Notes: generated from the letters alone by a model not told the origin. 64,000 nucleotides of DNA from Hoskinsella mucinilytica (GCF_045223415.1 NZ_JBEQZJ010000010.1:1-64000); one strand, 5' to 3'. Positions 49,950 to 59,916 are shown, counted from the first letter of the stretch. Numbers and translations are program-made.

Positions 49950-51705
49950 CTGTATTATGCAAAACATTGTATAAGGAAGTTGCGCTCTTACGGGGTATGA
50001 TCTGGGCAATTTCCTCAACACTTGCTTCTTTTAAGCGTTTCAAAGATTTAAAATGCTTCCATATTTCTTTTTTCCTTACTTCGCCGATGCCCTCTACCTC
50101 ATCTAATACCGATTTGGTCATAGCTTTTCCTCTCATTTTTCGATGATAACTGATCGCAAAGCGATGCACTTCATCTTGCATCTGCGTCAAAAGGAAAAAC
50201 AAAGAAGAATCTCGAGGAACGGGTATGATGTTTCCATTACGATCCATCAGATTGCTTGTTCTATGGTTATCATCCTTTACCAATCCACAAAGGGTCAAGG
50301 GAATATCCAGAGAATCTAATATTTCCTTAGCGGCTTCGATCTGTAAGTATCCACCATCGACGATCAAAAGATCTGGAAATCTTGCCTGTTCTTTTAATAG
50401 TCTGAAATATCTTCGATAAACAACTTCTTTCATAGAATCAAGGTCAGATACATAATCACCTAGTTTATATAAACGATAATCCTTTTTACTAGCCTCTCCA
50501 TCCACAAAGACCACCATGCCCGATACATTGAATGCACCTGATATATGGGAGTTATCAAAGATTTCAATACGATGGATTTCTTTTTGTAGGATATTGGAAA
50601 GCTGTTGCATGGCTTCTTCCTTACGACTTTCCTTTCGTTCTACCAATTCAAATTTTTGTTCATGAGCATTTTTGGCATTTGCCAATACCATATCCACCAA
50701 TTTCAACTTATCTCCTCGTATCGGTTGTACGATTTTGGTATCTAGAATTTCTTCTAACTGACTGACATCATATTCCTTTGGTATCAAAATTTCTTGTGGC
50801 AATGGATTGGCATGATAATATTGCGCCACAAAGGATACAAAAGCATCTTCTTCGCTTTCATATAATGGTTCAATGGATAAGGTACGCTCCAACAATTTCC
50901 CTCCACGTACAAAAAAGCCTTGGATCGAAATATATCCTTTATCGACATAATAGCCAAAGACATCTCGATCCTTACGATCCTTAAAGTCGATTTGCTGTTT
51001 GGCGGTGACATGATGAATGGCTGATATCAGATCCAATTTTTCTTTCGCTTTTTCAAACGCCAACTGTTCACTGGCTTCTTCCATTTCCTTTTGTAAGGTA
51101 TCAAGTATCTCCTTGACATCACCTTTCAGAAATTTACGAATTCCCGCTGCCATATCGGTATACACGCTTGAATCGATATCCTGTACACATGGCGCAAGAC
51201 ATTGTCCCATATGATAATACAAACATTCTTTCTTCGGTAGACGTTTGCATTTACGAAGCGGATATAGTCGATTCAACAATTTCACTGTTTCCCATGCCGC
51301 ACCAGAATCCGGGAATGGACCAAAATACTCTGCTTTCTTATCCTTGGTATTTCTTACGACTTTTAACACCGGAGCCTTTTCTTTGGTCAATTTTAAATAA
51401 GGATACGTCTTATCATCCATAAACATGATGTTGTAAGGCGGCGTATGTTTTTTGATCAGATTGATTTCCAGTAACAAAGCTTCTTTTTCACTTCCGGTTA
51501 CGATATATTCAAAATCATCTATGTTAGATACCAAGCGTGTTGTTTTAAAATCATGAGCACCCACAAAATATTGCCGTACTCGATTCTTTAATTTTTTCGC
51601 CTTCCCTACATAAATGATATCTCCATCTTTATTTTTCATTAAGTAACAACCGGGAAGCGCAGGTAAGATTGCCAACTTATCCTGTATTTTTGCCATATTG
51701 GCCAT
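49927..51705 (-). CDS. uvrC: Excinuclease ABC subunit C
   Basis: Makes the dual incisions of nucleotide excision repair. The 592-aa protein has the N-terminal GIY-YIG nuclease (GCYLMKNKDGDIIYVGKAK, about 15-35), a UVR motif (about 200-235), the RNase H-like nuclease domain (EIFDNSHISG, LLIVDGG) and a C-terminal helix-hairpin-helix region (LDEVEGIGEVRKKEI). Start ATG 51705 follows GGTGAT; the GTG nine bases earlier is inside that site. Next to mutS2, as in Bacillus. Confidence 0.96.
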   Translation of the reverse strand: MANMAKIQDKLAILPALPGCYLMKNKDGDIIYVGKAKKLKNRVRQYFVGAHDFKTTRLVSNIDDFEYIVTGSEKEALLLEINLIKKHTPPYNIMFMDDKTYPYLKLTKEKAPVLKVVRNTKDKKAEYFGPFPDSGAAWETVKLLNRLYPLRKCKRLPKKECLYYHMGQCLAPCVQDIDSSVYTDMAAGIRKFLKGDVKEILDTLQKEMEEASEQLAFEKAKEKLDLISAIHHVTAKQQIDFKDRKDRDVFGYYVDKGYISIQGFFVRGGKLLERTLSIEPLYESEEDAFVSFVAQYYHANPLPQEILIPKEYDVSQLEEILDTKIVQPIRGDKLKLVDMVLANAKNAHEQKFELVERKESRKEEAMQQLSNILQKEIHRIEIFDNSHISGAFNVSGMVVFVDGEASKKDYRLYKLGDYVSDLDSMKEVVYRRYFRLLKEQARFPDLLIVDGGYLQIEAAKEILDSLDIPLTLCGLVKDDNHRTSNLMDRNGNIIPVPRDSSLFFLLTQMQDEVHRFAISYHRKMRGKAMTKSVLDEVEGIGEVRKKEIWKHFKSLKRLKEASVEEIAQIIPRKSATSLYNVLHNTDQNQEDA

Positions 51706-51714
51706 ATAAATCAC

Positions 51715-54036
51715 CTACTTCTTTTGTTTCAAGGTCACAACAGTGGCACCTAGTCCACCTTCTCCTTGACCTCCCATGACGAAGCTTTCCACTCGTGGTT
51801 GATGCTTCAAATAATCATGGACGCCTTTACGCAAGGCCCCTGTTCCCATACCATGAATAATTCGCACACGATACACCTTCGCCAATAAAGCATTATCTAA
51901 GTATTTATCAATGATTGGCAATGCCTCTGCTACACGCATACCAATTACATTGACTTCCATAGAGAAGGATTTGAGTTGCGATTTCGTATATCCCTTTCCT
52001 TTTTTCTTTTTTTCTACCTGCTTTTGCGCATGAGAAATATCGTGTATCGTCGTATTCATCTTCATACCATTGGTCAAGACACAAACTTTTTCTTTATTGA
52101 TGGATACGATATCGCCATAATAATTCAACTTATCCAGCTTCACATAATCCCCTAAAGCAAAGGTTTCCTCTTTCTTTTCCTCTACTTCTTCCTCTTCCTC
52201 ATGCAAGGCATGTAAGTCATGTTTTAATTCCGTGATTTCATGAGGTTTTGCTTCCGCTTTCATTTCCTTTAACAATGCAATGATGTCATCCGCTTCTTCT
52301 AATTTTTCTTCCATAGAAGCTTCCGCCTTTTCTTTGATAGAAGAAAGTATCGCTTCTTTTTCTTGCGCTAATTTTGCCTTTTCCTCATAAAGTTGTTTTT
52401 GTAGCTTTCTAACATCTTCCAGCTTTTCCGTCAGCTGTTTTTTCATCTCATGCTGTTCCATCAAAGAAGCTTCTAGCTTTTCCATGGTTTCTTCACGTTT
52501 GCTCTTAGCTGCTTCCTTACGTTCCTTCGCCTTTTCAAGGATCTTTTCACTTAAGCCATAACGCCTTGCGATTTCAAAAGCATTGGATTGTCCGCTGATT
52601 CCTTCAATATAATGATACGTAGGACGTAATTGTTCCATATCGAATTCTACACTGGATAATAACACATCCTCATGATCAGCACCATAGCTTTTCAAAGCCG
52701 AATAATGCGTGGTCGCAATGACCATTGCATGTGCATTTCTGAGTGCATCTAAAATTGCCACCGCAAGTGGCTCTCCCTCTTTTGGATCGGTACCACTACC
52801 AAGCTCATCCAACAATACAAGAGAGCGAGGCCCGGCATGTGCGGTAATATATGCCATCTTAGAAATATGCGAAGAAAATGTTGACAAAGATTCCCGTATG
52901 GATTGATCATCACCGATATCCACATAGATACCATCAAAGAAAGGAATGACACCAGCTTGTGCAGCAATCGGAAAACCACACATCGTCATTGCCGCAAATA
53001 AACCGATCGTTTTTAATGTAACGGTCTTTCCTCCCGTATTACTACCTGTAATCAATAAAGAATGATAAGGCGGTTTGATTTCATACGTATTGGATACGAC
53101 CTTATCTGCATCGATCAAAGGATGACGGGCTTGATGAAAATATAAACGCTGATCGCTATCATCTACTACAGCGATACAGCCATCAACCTGCTTTGCCCAA
53201 CTTCCTTTCGCAAAGATACTATCTAATAATGCATATGTATCTAAATTGCCTAATTGTTCATAGCCGATTGCCGCAACTTGATTGCTGAGTAAAGCAAGGA
53301 TACGTTCTATTTCTTCCTTTTCTCTACTTTTTAAGCTTTGTAAACGGTTATTGAGATTCACAAGAGAGCGAGGCTCGATATATGCAGTCTGACCACTTGC
53401 ACTCTCTCCATGTAACATACCATCTACACTGTTTTTCTCACTGATTTTTACTAACACACAAGTACGATCATTTCTTATGGTCGTAATGGTATCCATCAAT
53501 TTCGCATTGTTCTTGGCAATAAATCGTTGGACCTCACTTGTGATTTCTTGAAGGCAAGCTTGCATACTTTTACGTAGCTGTTTCAGTGTAGCACTCGCTT
53601 GATCAAAGATTTCATAATTTACATTAATACAGCGCTCAATCTCAGTAGCACAGGATTGATGATCACTCAAGGAATCTACCAATTCCTTCACATACGGTGT
53701 TTCTATTTCACTATTTTTCATGTATCTGCGCATTGCTTCACTTGCTCTGATGCTCTCTGCAATCTGTCTTAATTCTTGAGGACGTAGGGTAATCCCTTTC
53801 ATGGCATCCTCCACACTTTGTGCGATATCCCTAACACCACCAAAAGGCATGGTTCCATAACGCACCACAAGGTCAAAGGCTTCCTTTGACCGCTTTAATT
53901 CTCGATCTACCCAAAGTTTATCAAAGGTTGGATAGGTTTCTCTGATTTTCTTTTTACCTAACGTAAAGGCACAATGATGTGCAATCTGTTCCTTTACGAC
54001 ATCTAATTCTAAGGCAATCTGTTTATCTTTCATCAT
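51715..54036 (-). CDS. mutS2: MutS2 endonuclease
   Basis: MutS-family ATPase with a Smr tail that acts on recombination intermediates and, in some Bacillota, on collided ribosomes. The 773-aa protein has the core/lever region, Walker A GSNTGGKT (about 330), LLDELGSGTDP, a long charged coiled coil (about 510-650) and a C-terminal Smr domain (about 700-773) with HGMGTGAL. The LDxRG motif of the Smr domain is altered to VIGMR, as in many MutS2. It overlaps cvpA by 14 bp. Confidence 0.94.
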   Translation of the reverse strand: MMKDKQIALELDVVKEQIAHHCAFTLGKKKIRETYPTFDKLWVDRELKRSKEAFDLVVRYGTMPFGGVRDIAQSVEDAMKGITLRPQELRQIAESIRASEAMRRYMKNSEIETPYVKELVDSLSDHQSCATEIERCINVNYEIFDQASATLKQLRKSMQACLQEITSEVQRFIAKNNAKLMDTITTIRNDRTCVLVKISEKNSVDGMLHGESASGQTAYIEPRSLVNLNNRLQSLKSREKEEIERILALLSNQVAAIGYEQLGNLDTYALLDSIFAKGSWAKQVDGCIAVVDDSDQRLYFHQARHPLIDADKVVSNTYEIKPPYHSLLITGSNTGGKTVTLKTIGLFAAMTMCGFPIAAQAGVIPFFDGIYVDIGDDQSIRESLSTFSSHISKMAYITAHAGPRSLVLLDELGSGTDPKEGEPLAVAILDALRNAHAMVIATTHYSALKSYGADHEDVLLSSVEFDMEQLRPTYHYIEGISGQSNAFEIARRYGLSEKILEKAKERKEAAKSKREETMEKLEASLMEQHEMKKQLTEKLEDVRKLQKQLYEEKAKLAQEKEAILSSIKEKAEASMEEKLEEADDIIALLKEMKAEAKPHEITELKHDLHALHEEEEEVEEKKEETFALGDYVKLDKLNYYGDIVSINKEKVCVLTNGMKMNTTIHDISHAQKQVEKKKKGKGYTKSQLKSFSMEVNVIGMRVAEALPIIDKYLDNALLAKVYRVRIIHGMGTGALRKGVHDYLKHQPRVESFVMGGQGEGGLGATVVTLKQKK

Positions 54037-54703
54037 TCACTATCAGGGACGCCAAGATAGCGTTCACCTGTTCCTCCTCTATATTCTGTGAAACAAGCCA
54101 GTTTCGGATATCCTCCACTTCTTGTTTGCTCAATGCTTTTTGACGATCCATCATATCGAATAGCACGGATATCTGCTGTAGTGGCTCTTTGGCATAAAAC
54201 ATCAAGAGATCCATGCTTGGTTCACAATATCGCAACAACGTATGTTCTATGATATTCGCTCCATTTGGCACCATTGGCAAAGATAAGACAAGGGATGCCA
54301 AAAAGAGTAAGAAAACCGCTTGGATTCCACCCAAACATGCACCCGCAATCTTATTCAATAAGGATACCACGGGAATATCGGATAAAAACTTCAAAATAGG
54401 TTTTAAACAAAGAACAACGATATTCAATATGACGAATAATACAACAAAGATAACCAATCGATTTAATTGGTCATAAAGAAAGGCTTCCACAAACGTTCCT
54501 TGCAGCGGAATAGAATCTTTGGGATAAAGCGCCAATATCTTTGCCAATGGCTCAGATAACCACCAAGATAACAATCCAACTACCACAAAGCCTAATACAC
54601 TGACTAGCTTCAATAAAAAGCCATGTCGATATCCACTCCATATCAAAAACACCAAAAAGAGTAAGATTCCTATATCGATCAACATCATATTGTTTTCCAT
54701 CAT
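54023..54703 (-). CDS. CvpA family membrane protein (YshB-like)
   Basis: A 226-aa protein with four hydrophobic segments in the first 150 residues and a hydrophilic C-terminal tail, typical of CvpA-family proteins. The place between rnhC and mutS2 is that of yshB in Bacillus; zapA and polX, which also lie there in Bacillus, are missing. Function in Bacillota is not established. Confidence 0.82.
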   Translation of the reverse strand: MMENNMMLIDIGILLFLVFLIWSGYRHGFLLKLVSVLGFVVVGLLSWWLSEPLAKILALYPKDSIPLQGTFVEAFLYDQLNRLVIFVVLFVILNIVVLCLKPILKFLSDIPVVSLLNKIAGACLGGIQAVFLLFLASLVLSLPMVPNGANIIEHTLLRYCEPSMDLLMFYAKEPLQQISVLFDMMDRQKALSKQEVEDIRNWLVSQNIEEEQVNAILASLIVNDER

Positions 54704-54808
54704 TTATACACCCGCTTTTTTGCTTTCTTATTCTACCACATTTTCTCATTTAAATATATGCACCTGCTTGGAAATTATGGTAAAATAGCATGCATAGGAG
54801 GTTTTTTC

Positions 54809-55699
54809 ATGAGCACGAAAACAGTCGAATTATCAAAAAAAGAGATGGAACAGCTAAAAGAACGCTATCCTATGGCACAGGTACGTAAAACACCTCCCTA
54901 TGCTTTGTATCAAATCAAATTAAGTGATTGCGTCATCACTGCCTATGAATCCGGTAAGGTTGTTTTTCAAGGAGATGGTGCAGAATATCACTGTGGAAGT
55001 TTTGAAATCATCGAAACAAAGAAAAAAACAAAACAAAGTGGTTCTTTTCGTAAAGAACTATATCCTCAATGTGGAAGTGATGAGGTAGGTACCGGAGATT
55101 ATTTCGGACCCGTTGTCGTTTGTGCAACCTATGTTGGTAAAGATGATGTCGCATGGCTTCAAAACCTAGGCATTCAAGACTCCAAGGCGGTAGATGATCA
55201 AAAAATCAGAGAACTCGCTCCCCAACTGATCGAGCGCCTTCCTCACAGCCTTTTGATCATGAACAACGCAAAATATAACCATATTCATGAAACCGACAAT
55301 ATGGTCGCTATCAAATGTAAGTTACATAACCAAGCCTTTGTTCATTTAAAAAAGAAAGTAGATGTATGGCCTGACTTTGTGATCATTGATCAATTCGTAC
55401 AAGGAAAAAGCTACTATCGTTATTTAAAAGAAGAACCCGCAGTCATACGGGACATTCATTTTGAAACAAAAGCAGAGAATAAATATCTAGCAGTCGCAAG
55501 TGGTTCTATCATAGCACGCTATGCCTTTTTATTAGCATTCGATGCTATGGAATCACGTTATGATTTTAAATTTTTAAAAGGCGCAGGCGCAAAAGTCGAT
55601 CAAAACATTAAAGCATTTGTGCAACGTTTTGGTAGGGATGAGCTTTACCAAGTTGCGAAGCTTCATTTTGCGAATACAAAAAAAGCACTGGGATCTTAA
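54809..55699 (+). CDS. rnhC: Ribonuclease HIII
   Basis: Removes RNA from RNA-DNA hybrids and R-loops. The 296-aa protein has the N-terminal TBP-like substrate-binding domain (about 1-80) and the RNase HII-type domain with QCGSDEVGTGDYFGP (catalytic Asp-Glu, about 90), D of QDSKAVDD and VIIDQFV. The start is ATG 54809 after AGGAGG at 7 nt; the frame opens further upstream at 54758 without a site. Divergent from cvpA. Confidence 0.95.
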   Translation: MSTKTVELSKKEMEQLKERYPMAQVRKTPPYALYQIKLSDCVITAYESGKVVFQGDGAEYHCGSFEIIETKKKTKQSGSFRKELYPQCGSDEVGTGDYFGPVVVCATYVGKDDVAWLQNLGIQDSKAVDDQKIRELAPQLIERLPHSLLIMNNAKYNHIHETDNMVAIKCKLHNQAFVHLKKKVDVWPDFVIIDQFVQGKSYYRYLKEEPAVIRDIHFETKAENKYLAVASGSIIARYAFLLAFDAMESRYDFKFLKGAGAKVDQNIKAFVQRFGRDELYQVAKLHFANTKKALGS

Positions 55700-55722
55700 T
55701 ATCTAGATACCCAGTGTTTTTT
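55686..55722 (+). terminator. rnhC terminator overlapping the stop codon
   Basis: CACTGGG / CCCAGTG stem enclosing the stop codon in its loop, followed by six T. Confidence 0.85.
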
Positions 55723-56405
55723 CATTCGCTTTTCATACTTTTATGATATGCTCGAATAAACAACCATACCAAAATCAAAGTTGTAAGAATCAATACCATC
55801 ATATCCCAGAGTGAGATTGAAGATAAGTCCTTCATCATATTAGAAATTTGAGCTGAATAAAGAATTTCGGATATGGTTCGAAGTGTTTCATTGAAATTCG
55901 CAAGCATCGGCACAAAAGATAACAGCATCGCAATCGGCATTGCGATTCCATTTGCTCCGGATGAAGAAGTTGATGATAAAGCAATAAGTGCCCCTAATAA
56001 AATACTGATCAAAATGCCCAATAAGCAAGATAGTAAAAAAGAAGGGATTGCCAATTCAAAACCAGGTAAAAAAAGAAATACAAGTCCACTTACGAAGCAC
56101 AGAGTTCCAATCAAAAAACCATGAGCAAGTAAATAAGTGGATGAGGAAACATTGGCATAAGCTAGGTTTCGTACGATCTGATGCTGCTTTTGTTCACTAA
56201 GCAAATTCACCATAACAGTGATGGGAGTAAACACCACATGCATGGTCGCAAACACTGTGATAAAGAAAGACGCCTCTTCCTTCATGCTGATAGATAATAT
56301 GAATGCAATACATGGATAAACAAGAAACAAACATAAAACTTGTAAATTTTTCAAGATATCTTTACTTTCCATGATTACCAAAGCCATCATCCTACTTACC
56401 TTCAT
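55722..56405 (-). CDS. ABC-2 type transporter permease
   Basis: A 227-aa membrane protein with six hydrophobic segments and a long second cytoplasmic loop, typical of ABC-2 exporters paired with a single ATPase. The ATG at 56405 has better spacing from AAAGGA than the one at 56411. It overlaps the ATPase gene. The substrate is unknown; drug, peptide or ion export is possible. Last gene of the LytTR-controlled unit. Confidence 0.82.
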   Translation of the reverse strand: MKVSRMMALVIMESKDILKNLQVLCLFLVYPCIAFILSISMKEEASFFITVFATMHVVFTPITVMVNLLSEQKQHQIVRNLAYANVSSSTYLLAHGFLIGTLCFVSGLVFLFLPGFELAIPSFLLSCLLGILISILLGALIALSSTSSSGANGIAMPIAMLLSFVPMLANFNETLRTISEILYSAQISNMMKDLSSISLWDMMVLILTTLILVWLFIRAYHKSMKSE

Positions 56406-57249
56406 GTTCATTTTCCTTTCTTTTTGTCATTTCCATAAAAACCTGTCGCAGATCCGGTTCCATGGAATGGATAGATATGATATCCTTTGTTTTCATCAAC
56501 TCCCCAAGAAATTGCGCACTTGCCGGTTCATTTTTTAATTCGATAACACCATGACGCAACGTATGAACACGAATATGGTCATATAGTTGATGAGTAGCAC
56601 ATAAAGAAGGAATGGTTCCATATGCAATGATATTTCCTTCATGAAGCAAAGCAACATGATCACATAATTTGGTAGCTTCTTCCATATTATGAGTGGTTAA
56701 AAAGATGGTCGTACCCGATGCATGAAGCTCTTTGATCAAATCATGTATTTCATTCATTGTGTTAGGATCTAGACCATTGGTCGGCTCGTCTAAAAACAAA
56801 AGCTTAGGTTGATGTAAGATAGCTGCCGCAAAAGACAAACGTTGTTTCATGCCATTCGATAATTTTTCTACCGTAGTTTTTCTATGCTCATATAAAAGCA
56901 CTCGCTTCAACACCTCCATAACACGCTCCTTCGAAACCTCATGTAGCTTCGCAAAGAAACACAAATTATCCCAAACACTTAGTCTATGATAAAAGCCATC
57001 TTGATCCAAAGACATACCGATAAGCTTTAAAATATCGCCTTGATGATCTCTTGCCTCCATACCGAAAACGTGAGCACTGCCTACATATTGTAGTTGCGAA
57101 CAAAGCGCTTTGATCAAGGTGGTCTTCCCTGCGCCACTTGGCCCCAACAAGCCGAAAATTTCTTTCTGTTCTACTATGAGATCGATATTCTCTAATACCA
57201 AATGATCTTGAAAAGATTTGCTTAACTGTTTGACTTCAATTGCGTTCAT
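56392..57249 (-). CDS. ABC transporter ATP-binding protein
   Basis: A 285-aa nucleotide-binding protein with Walker A GPSGAGKTT (about 36), signature LSNGMKQRL (about 133), Walker B LLFLDEPTNGLD and switch His in LTTHNMEEA. The C-terminal 75 residues form the small extension common in DrrA/CcmA-type exporters. It overlaps both neighbours by a few bases, so the four-gene unit is translationally coupled. Confidence 0.92.
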   Translation of the reverse strand: MNAIEVKQLSKSFQDHLVLENIDLIVEQKEIFGLLGPSGAGKTTLIKALCSQLQYVGSAHVFGMEARDHQGDILKLIGMSLDQDGFYHRLSVWDNLCFFAKLHEVSKERVMEVLKRVLLYEHRKTTVEKLSNGMKQRLSFAAAILHQPKLLFLDEPTNGLDPNTMNEIHDLIKELHASGTTIFLTTHNMEEATKLCDHVALLHEGNIIAYGTIPSLCATHQLYDHIRVHTLRHGVIELKNEPASAQFLGELMKTKDIISIHSMEPDLRQVFMEMTKRKENEHEGK

Positions 57250-57710
57250 AAGACATCCTTTCTTTGCGCATCTTTTAAATGCGCATTATATTTCTTCTCG
57301 TCGTGTTTGGTTTTTCCATAAAGGATCCCCACAGTCATCACAAAACATATAAGAAAACATATGACAAATCCAAACCACGCTTCTATCACATCGGATGGAA
57401 ACCATTGAAACCCTAAGATAAACAGAGCAGTCGTGATACCGGATAATAAAAACATCCAAACAACTTTTATCAAAAACCGATGTTTCTGCATATACGTAGA
57501 GTGAAATAAAAACTGATCAAAACATGTTATCATCATGCTCAATAACATGATTTCTCCCATACTAACAAATGTCAACCCTTGGGTTCCCAATAAAAATAAT
57601 GCCGATATATTCTTTCCCATGTCCCCGATCAAAGAACCTAAGATCGATATTGCAATCATACTCATCGTGAAATTCATACATAATCTTGAAAAAAATGTTT
57701 GCCGATTCAT
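57246..57710 (-). CDS. DUF3021-like four-helix membrane protein
   Basis: A 154-aa protein with four transmembrane helices (about 13-33, 43-65, 83-102, 113-133) and a charged C-terminal tail. Size, topology and adjacency to a single-domain LytTR regulator fit the DUF3021 family, thought to act as membrane partners or anti-regulators of LytTR proteins. It overlaps both neighbours by 4 bp. Confidence 0.75.
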   Translation of the reverse strand: MNRQTFFSRLCMNFTMSMIAISILGSLIGDMGKNISALFLLGTQGLTFVSMGEIMLLSMMITCFDQFLFHSTYMQKHRFLIKVVWMFLLSGITTALFILGFQWFPSDVIEAWFGFVICFLICFVMTVGILYGKTKHDEKKYNAHLKDAQRKDVL

Positions 57711-58150
57711 TTTCTCACCCCTAACTTTTGCTTTAGTATTGGCGCATATTGTCTAGATACATATAATTTTTTTTCATTTTCCATTGTTACCTCTATTCTG
57801 CCATCAAAATCAGGCCTCAAGGATCTTATCTTTTGAAAATTGATGATCGTAGATTTATTCGCCCGAAAAAAACCACATTCCATAAACTGTTCTTCGATTT
57901 CATATAAACGAAGTGTAGTCTCATAAACAAGAGTAGAGGAATACAAGAACACATGTTTGTCCATCGTGTCGATATATAATATATCCGCTAGTGGAATCAA
58001 ATGATCCTCTCCACGGTAAGTTCCTATGATATTTTTTTCTTGAAGCTGTAATTTTGCAATCATCCGCAAGATATCTTCATCCCTTTTTCTACAATGGATC
58101 ACCACATATGTTTCCTGTAATGTTTCATCTTCTATGATTTTTATTTTCAA
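57707..58150 (-). CDS. LytTR-type DNA-binding regulator
   Basis: A 147-aa single-domain regulator: an N-terminal segment (MKIKIIEDETLQ) followed by a LytTR domain (about 45-145; ADILYIDTMDKHVFLYS, FFRANKSTIINFQKI). There is no receiver domain, so control is probably by the membrane partner. I prefer TTG 58150 as start, since it gives the usual N-terminus for this group; a GTG at 58204 gives 18 more residues. Inverted repeats around the start may be its own operator. Confidence 0.82.
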   Translation of the reverse strand: MKIKIIEDETLQETYVVIHCRKRDEDILRMIAKLQLQEKNIIGTYRGEDHLIPLADILYIDTMDKHVFLYSSTLVYETTLRLYEIEEQFMECGFFRANKSTIINFQKIRSLRPDFDGRIEVTMENEKKLYVSRQYAPILKQKLGVRK

Positions 58151-58266
58151 TGTGACACCGCCTTTGATATCATTTAGTCTATCATGAAAAAAAGAAGGCG
58201 TCACTTCCTTTCTCTTAAGTTACATAAATTTTGAACCAAGTTACCGGTTTTATCAGCTAGACATGA

Positions 58267-58570
58267 TCATATTGATTCTTTTATCAAATCTTCCCTAATA
58301 TATTTAGATATGATGTCATTCCTATTACGACAATACAAGAATGCTCCTTCTTTATTTGCATATACTTTCGTTCCCCATTCTCAATTTGACTCTTTTTTGA
58401 TTGGCAAGTGTGAAAGGATCAGAAGGAACACATATGAACGGTTTATAACCTCCGACTTTTTTTGTGTTATATCGTGATATGATCTTTAAATGCTCTTCCA
58501 ATTCAGCTCTGTTTTCTTTGAACATCCATGAAACAAACCAAACAACAGCATCATAGATTAAACAAGTCAA
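58267..58570 (-). pseudogene. Decayed gene of unknown family
   Basis: A 72-codon frame (58352-58570; includes RAELEEHLKIISRYNTKKVG, cut) runs out after an A6 run. A second frame continues with protein-like sequence (TKVYANKEGAFLYCRNRND, cut) to TGA 58267, with an intervening in-frame TGA. This looks like one gene broken by a slip in the A-run and a nonsense mutation. No family recognised and no ribosome-binding site is seen. Confidence 0.4.
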
Positions 58571-58695
58571 ATTACAGAACGTTTTCTTTTAAGGCATCCT
58601 CATCTTATTCACCTACCCTTTCGTGTCATAGAATACAAGATATCTACATAAATAACTTTACCTTTTTTATAAGAAACGATACAAGAAACAGAAAA

Positions 58696-58718
58696 AAGGA
58701 CTGTAACGAGTGGTCCTT
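58696..58718 (-). terminator. SDR gene terminator
   Basis: AAGGAC / GTCCTT stem, 11-nt loop, T-rich tail on the minus strand. An alternative 8-bp stem TGTAACGA / TCGTTACA (58702-58739) shares the same sequence. Confidence 0.7.
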
Positions 58719-58751
58719 ATCCTTAGACGAATCGTTACATGCCCTTTCTGA

Positions 58752-59519
58752 TTATACGATAGATGTACCACCATCAACAACGACATATTGTCCGGTTACG
58801 TAAGATGAAGCATCACTAGAGAAGAAAAGGATGGTACCATTCAATTCTCCTTTTTTACCGGGTCTTCCTGCTGGACATAAATGAGCGTATAGATTCATAA
58901 AATCAGCTGATTTGAATAACGTATTTGCAGTCATTTCCGTTTCAAACAATCCCGGACAAACCGTATTTACGGTAATCCCATAACGGGCATAGCTTGCGGC
59001 CATTCCCTTTGAAAGACCTAAGACAGCGGCTTTTGATGCATTATAATTATGACGAATAAACATATCATCCTTGTCTGCAATCAAGCCATTTATGGAACTG
59101 ATATTTACGATTTTTCCATATTCCTGTTTCATCATAATAGGAACAACATATTTACTGACGAGGTACATTCCTTTCACATTGATGTCCATCCCTTTTTGCC
59201 AATCTTCTTCGCTCAATTGATGAACACCACCACGAATCGCCGTTCCTGCATTATTTAATAAAATATCGATATGGGAGAAGGAATTCATTGCGATATCAAT
59301 CGCTTCTTTCACCTTTTCTTCCTTTGTGACATCACAGACGATGGCAATAGCCTTTCTGCCCATTGCTTGAATTTCATTTGCGACTTCTTCCAACTTCTCC
59401 AACCTACGAGCCAATAAAACAACATCAGCACCAGCCTTTGCATAAGCGATGGCAGCATCCCTTCCTAATCCACTAGATGCACCAGTAACAACTGCGACTT
59501 TACCATTTAATTCAAACAT
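58752..59519 (-). CDS. Short-chain dehydrogenase/reductase
   Basis: NAD(P)-dependent oxidoreductase of 255 aa. It shows the cofactor motif TGASSGLG (about 12), NNAG (about 89), catalytic Ser in NISSING (about 142) and YNASK (about 160). The basic residues after beta-2 (ARRLEKL) favour NADPH. Overall it resembles gluconate 5-dehydrogenase or related sugar/steroid SDRs; the substrate cannot be read from sequence. ATG 59519 follows GGAGGAC. A single gene between decayed regions, possibly acquired. Confidence 0.88.
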   Translation of the reverse strand: MFELNGKVAVVTGASSGLGRDAAIAYAKAGADVVLLARRLEKLEEVANEIQAMGRKAIAIVCDVTKEEKVKEAIDIAMNSFSHIDILLNNAGTAIRGGVHQLSEEDWQKGMDINVKGMYLVSKYVVPIMMKQEYGKIVNISSINGLIADKDDMFIRHNYNASKAAVLGLSKGMAASYARYGITVNTVCPGLFETEMTANTLFKSADFMNLYAHLCPAGRPGKKGELNGTILFFSSDASSYVTGQYVVVDGGTSIV

Positions 59520-59679
59520 ATGTGTGTCCTCCGTTTCTATAAGAATTGAGTTCTTATACACACATTATGTTCCTGATTTCAAGTTATGTCTATCCATTTA
59601 CATTTCTTTTTTTCTGTCGCTATACCATATGCATCTATTGTACAAACCGAAGTAAAATAAAACCATTCACAGCGTAAAT

Positions 59680-59916
59680 CTATGAATCACAAAAGAAAGG
59701 TTCTGACGTGGAAATCATTTGGATTTCACAATATTCAGAACCTAACTCCATTTCTTCAGTAGCGAGGAAATAAAATGCAAGCTTATTCTTTAAAAACTCT
59801 TTGATCAGGGTAGTTTTTTCAACTCTACGTCGTCCATAAATGACCACAAAACTTCCATCTCTGTTATATTCTTCCTTCAGTTTTGACAATTCATTTTGTC
59901 TTCCTATAAAATTCAT
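59680..59916 (-). pseudogene. Truncated archaeal-type (DUF234-associated) ATPase fragment
   Basis: Residues 1-55 match the start of large AAA-like ATPases of the MNFIGRQNEL...YGRRRVGKTTL type. Here the P-loop reads GRRRVEKTTL, with Glu for the essential Gly, and the protein stops after about 78 codons instead of about 450. The 3' part overlaps a terminator hairpin. A dead remnant. Confidence 0.75.
59698..59743 (-). terminator. Hairpin at the end of the ATPase remnant
   Basis: AGGTTCTGA / TCAGAACCT outer stem and an inner GTG.AAATC / GATTTCCAC stem, followed on the minus strand by TTTCTTTT. Confidence 0.7.
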
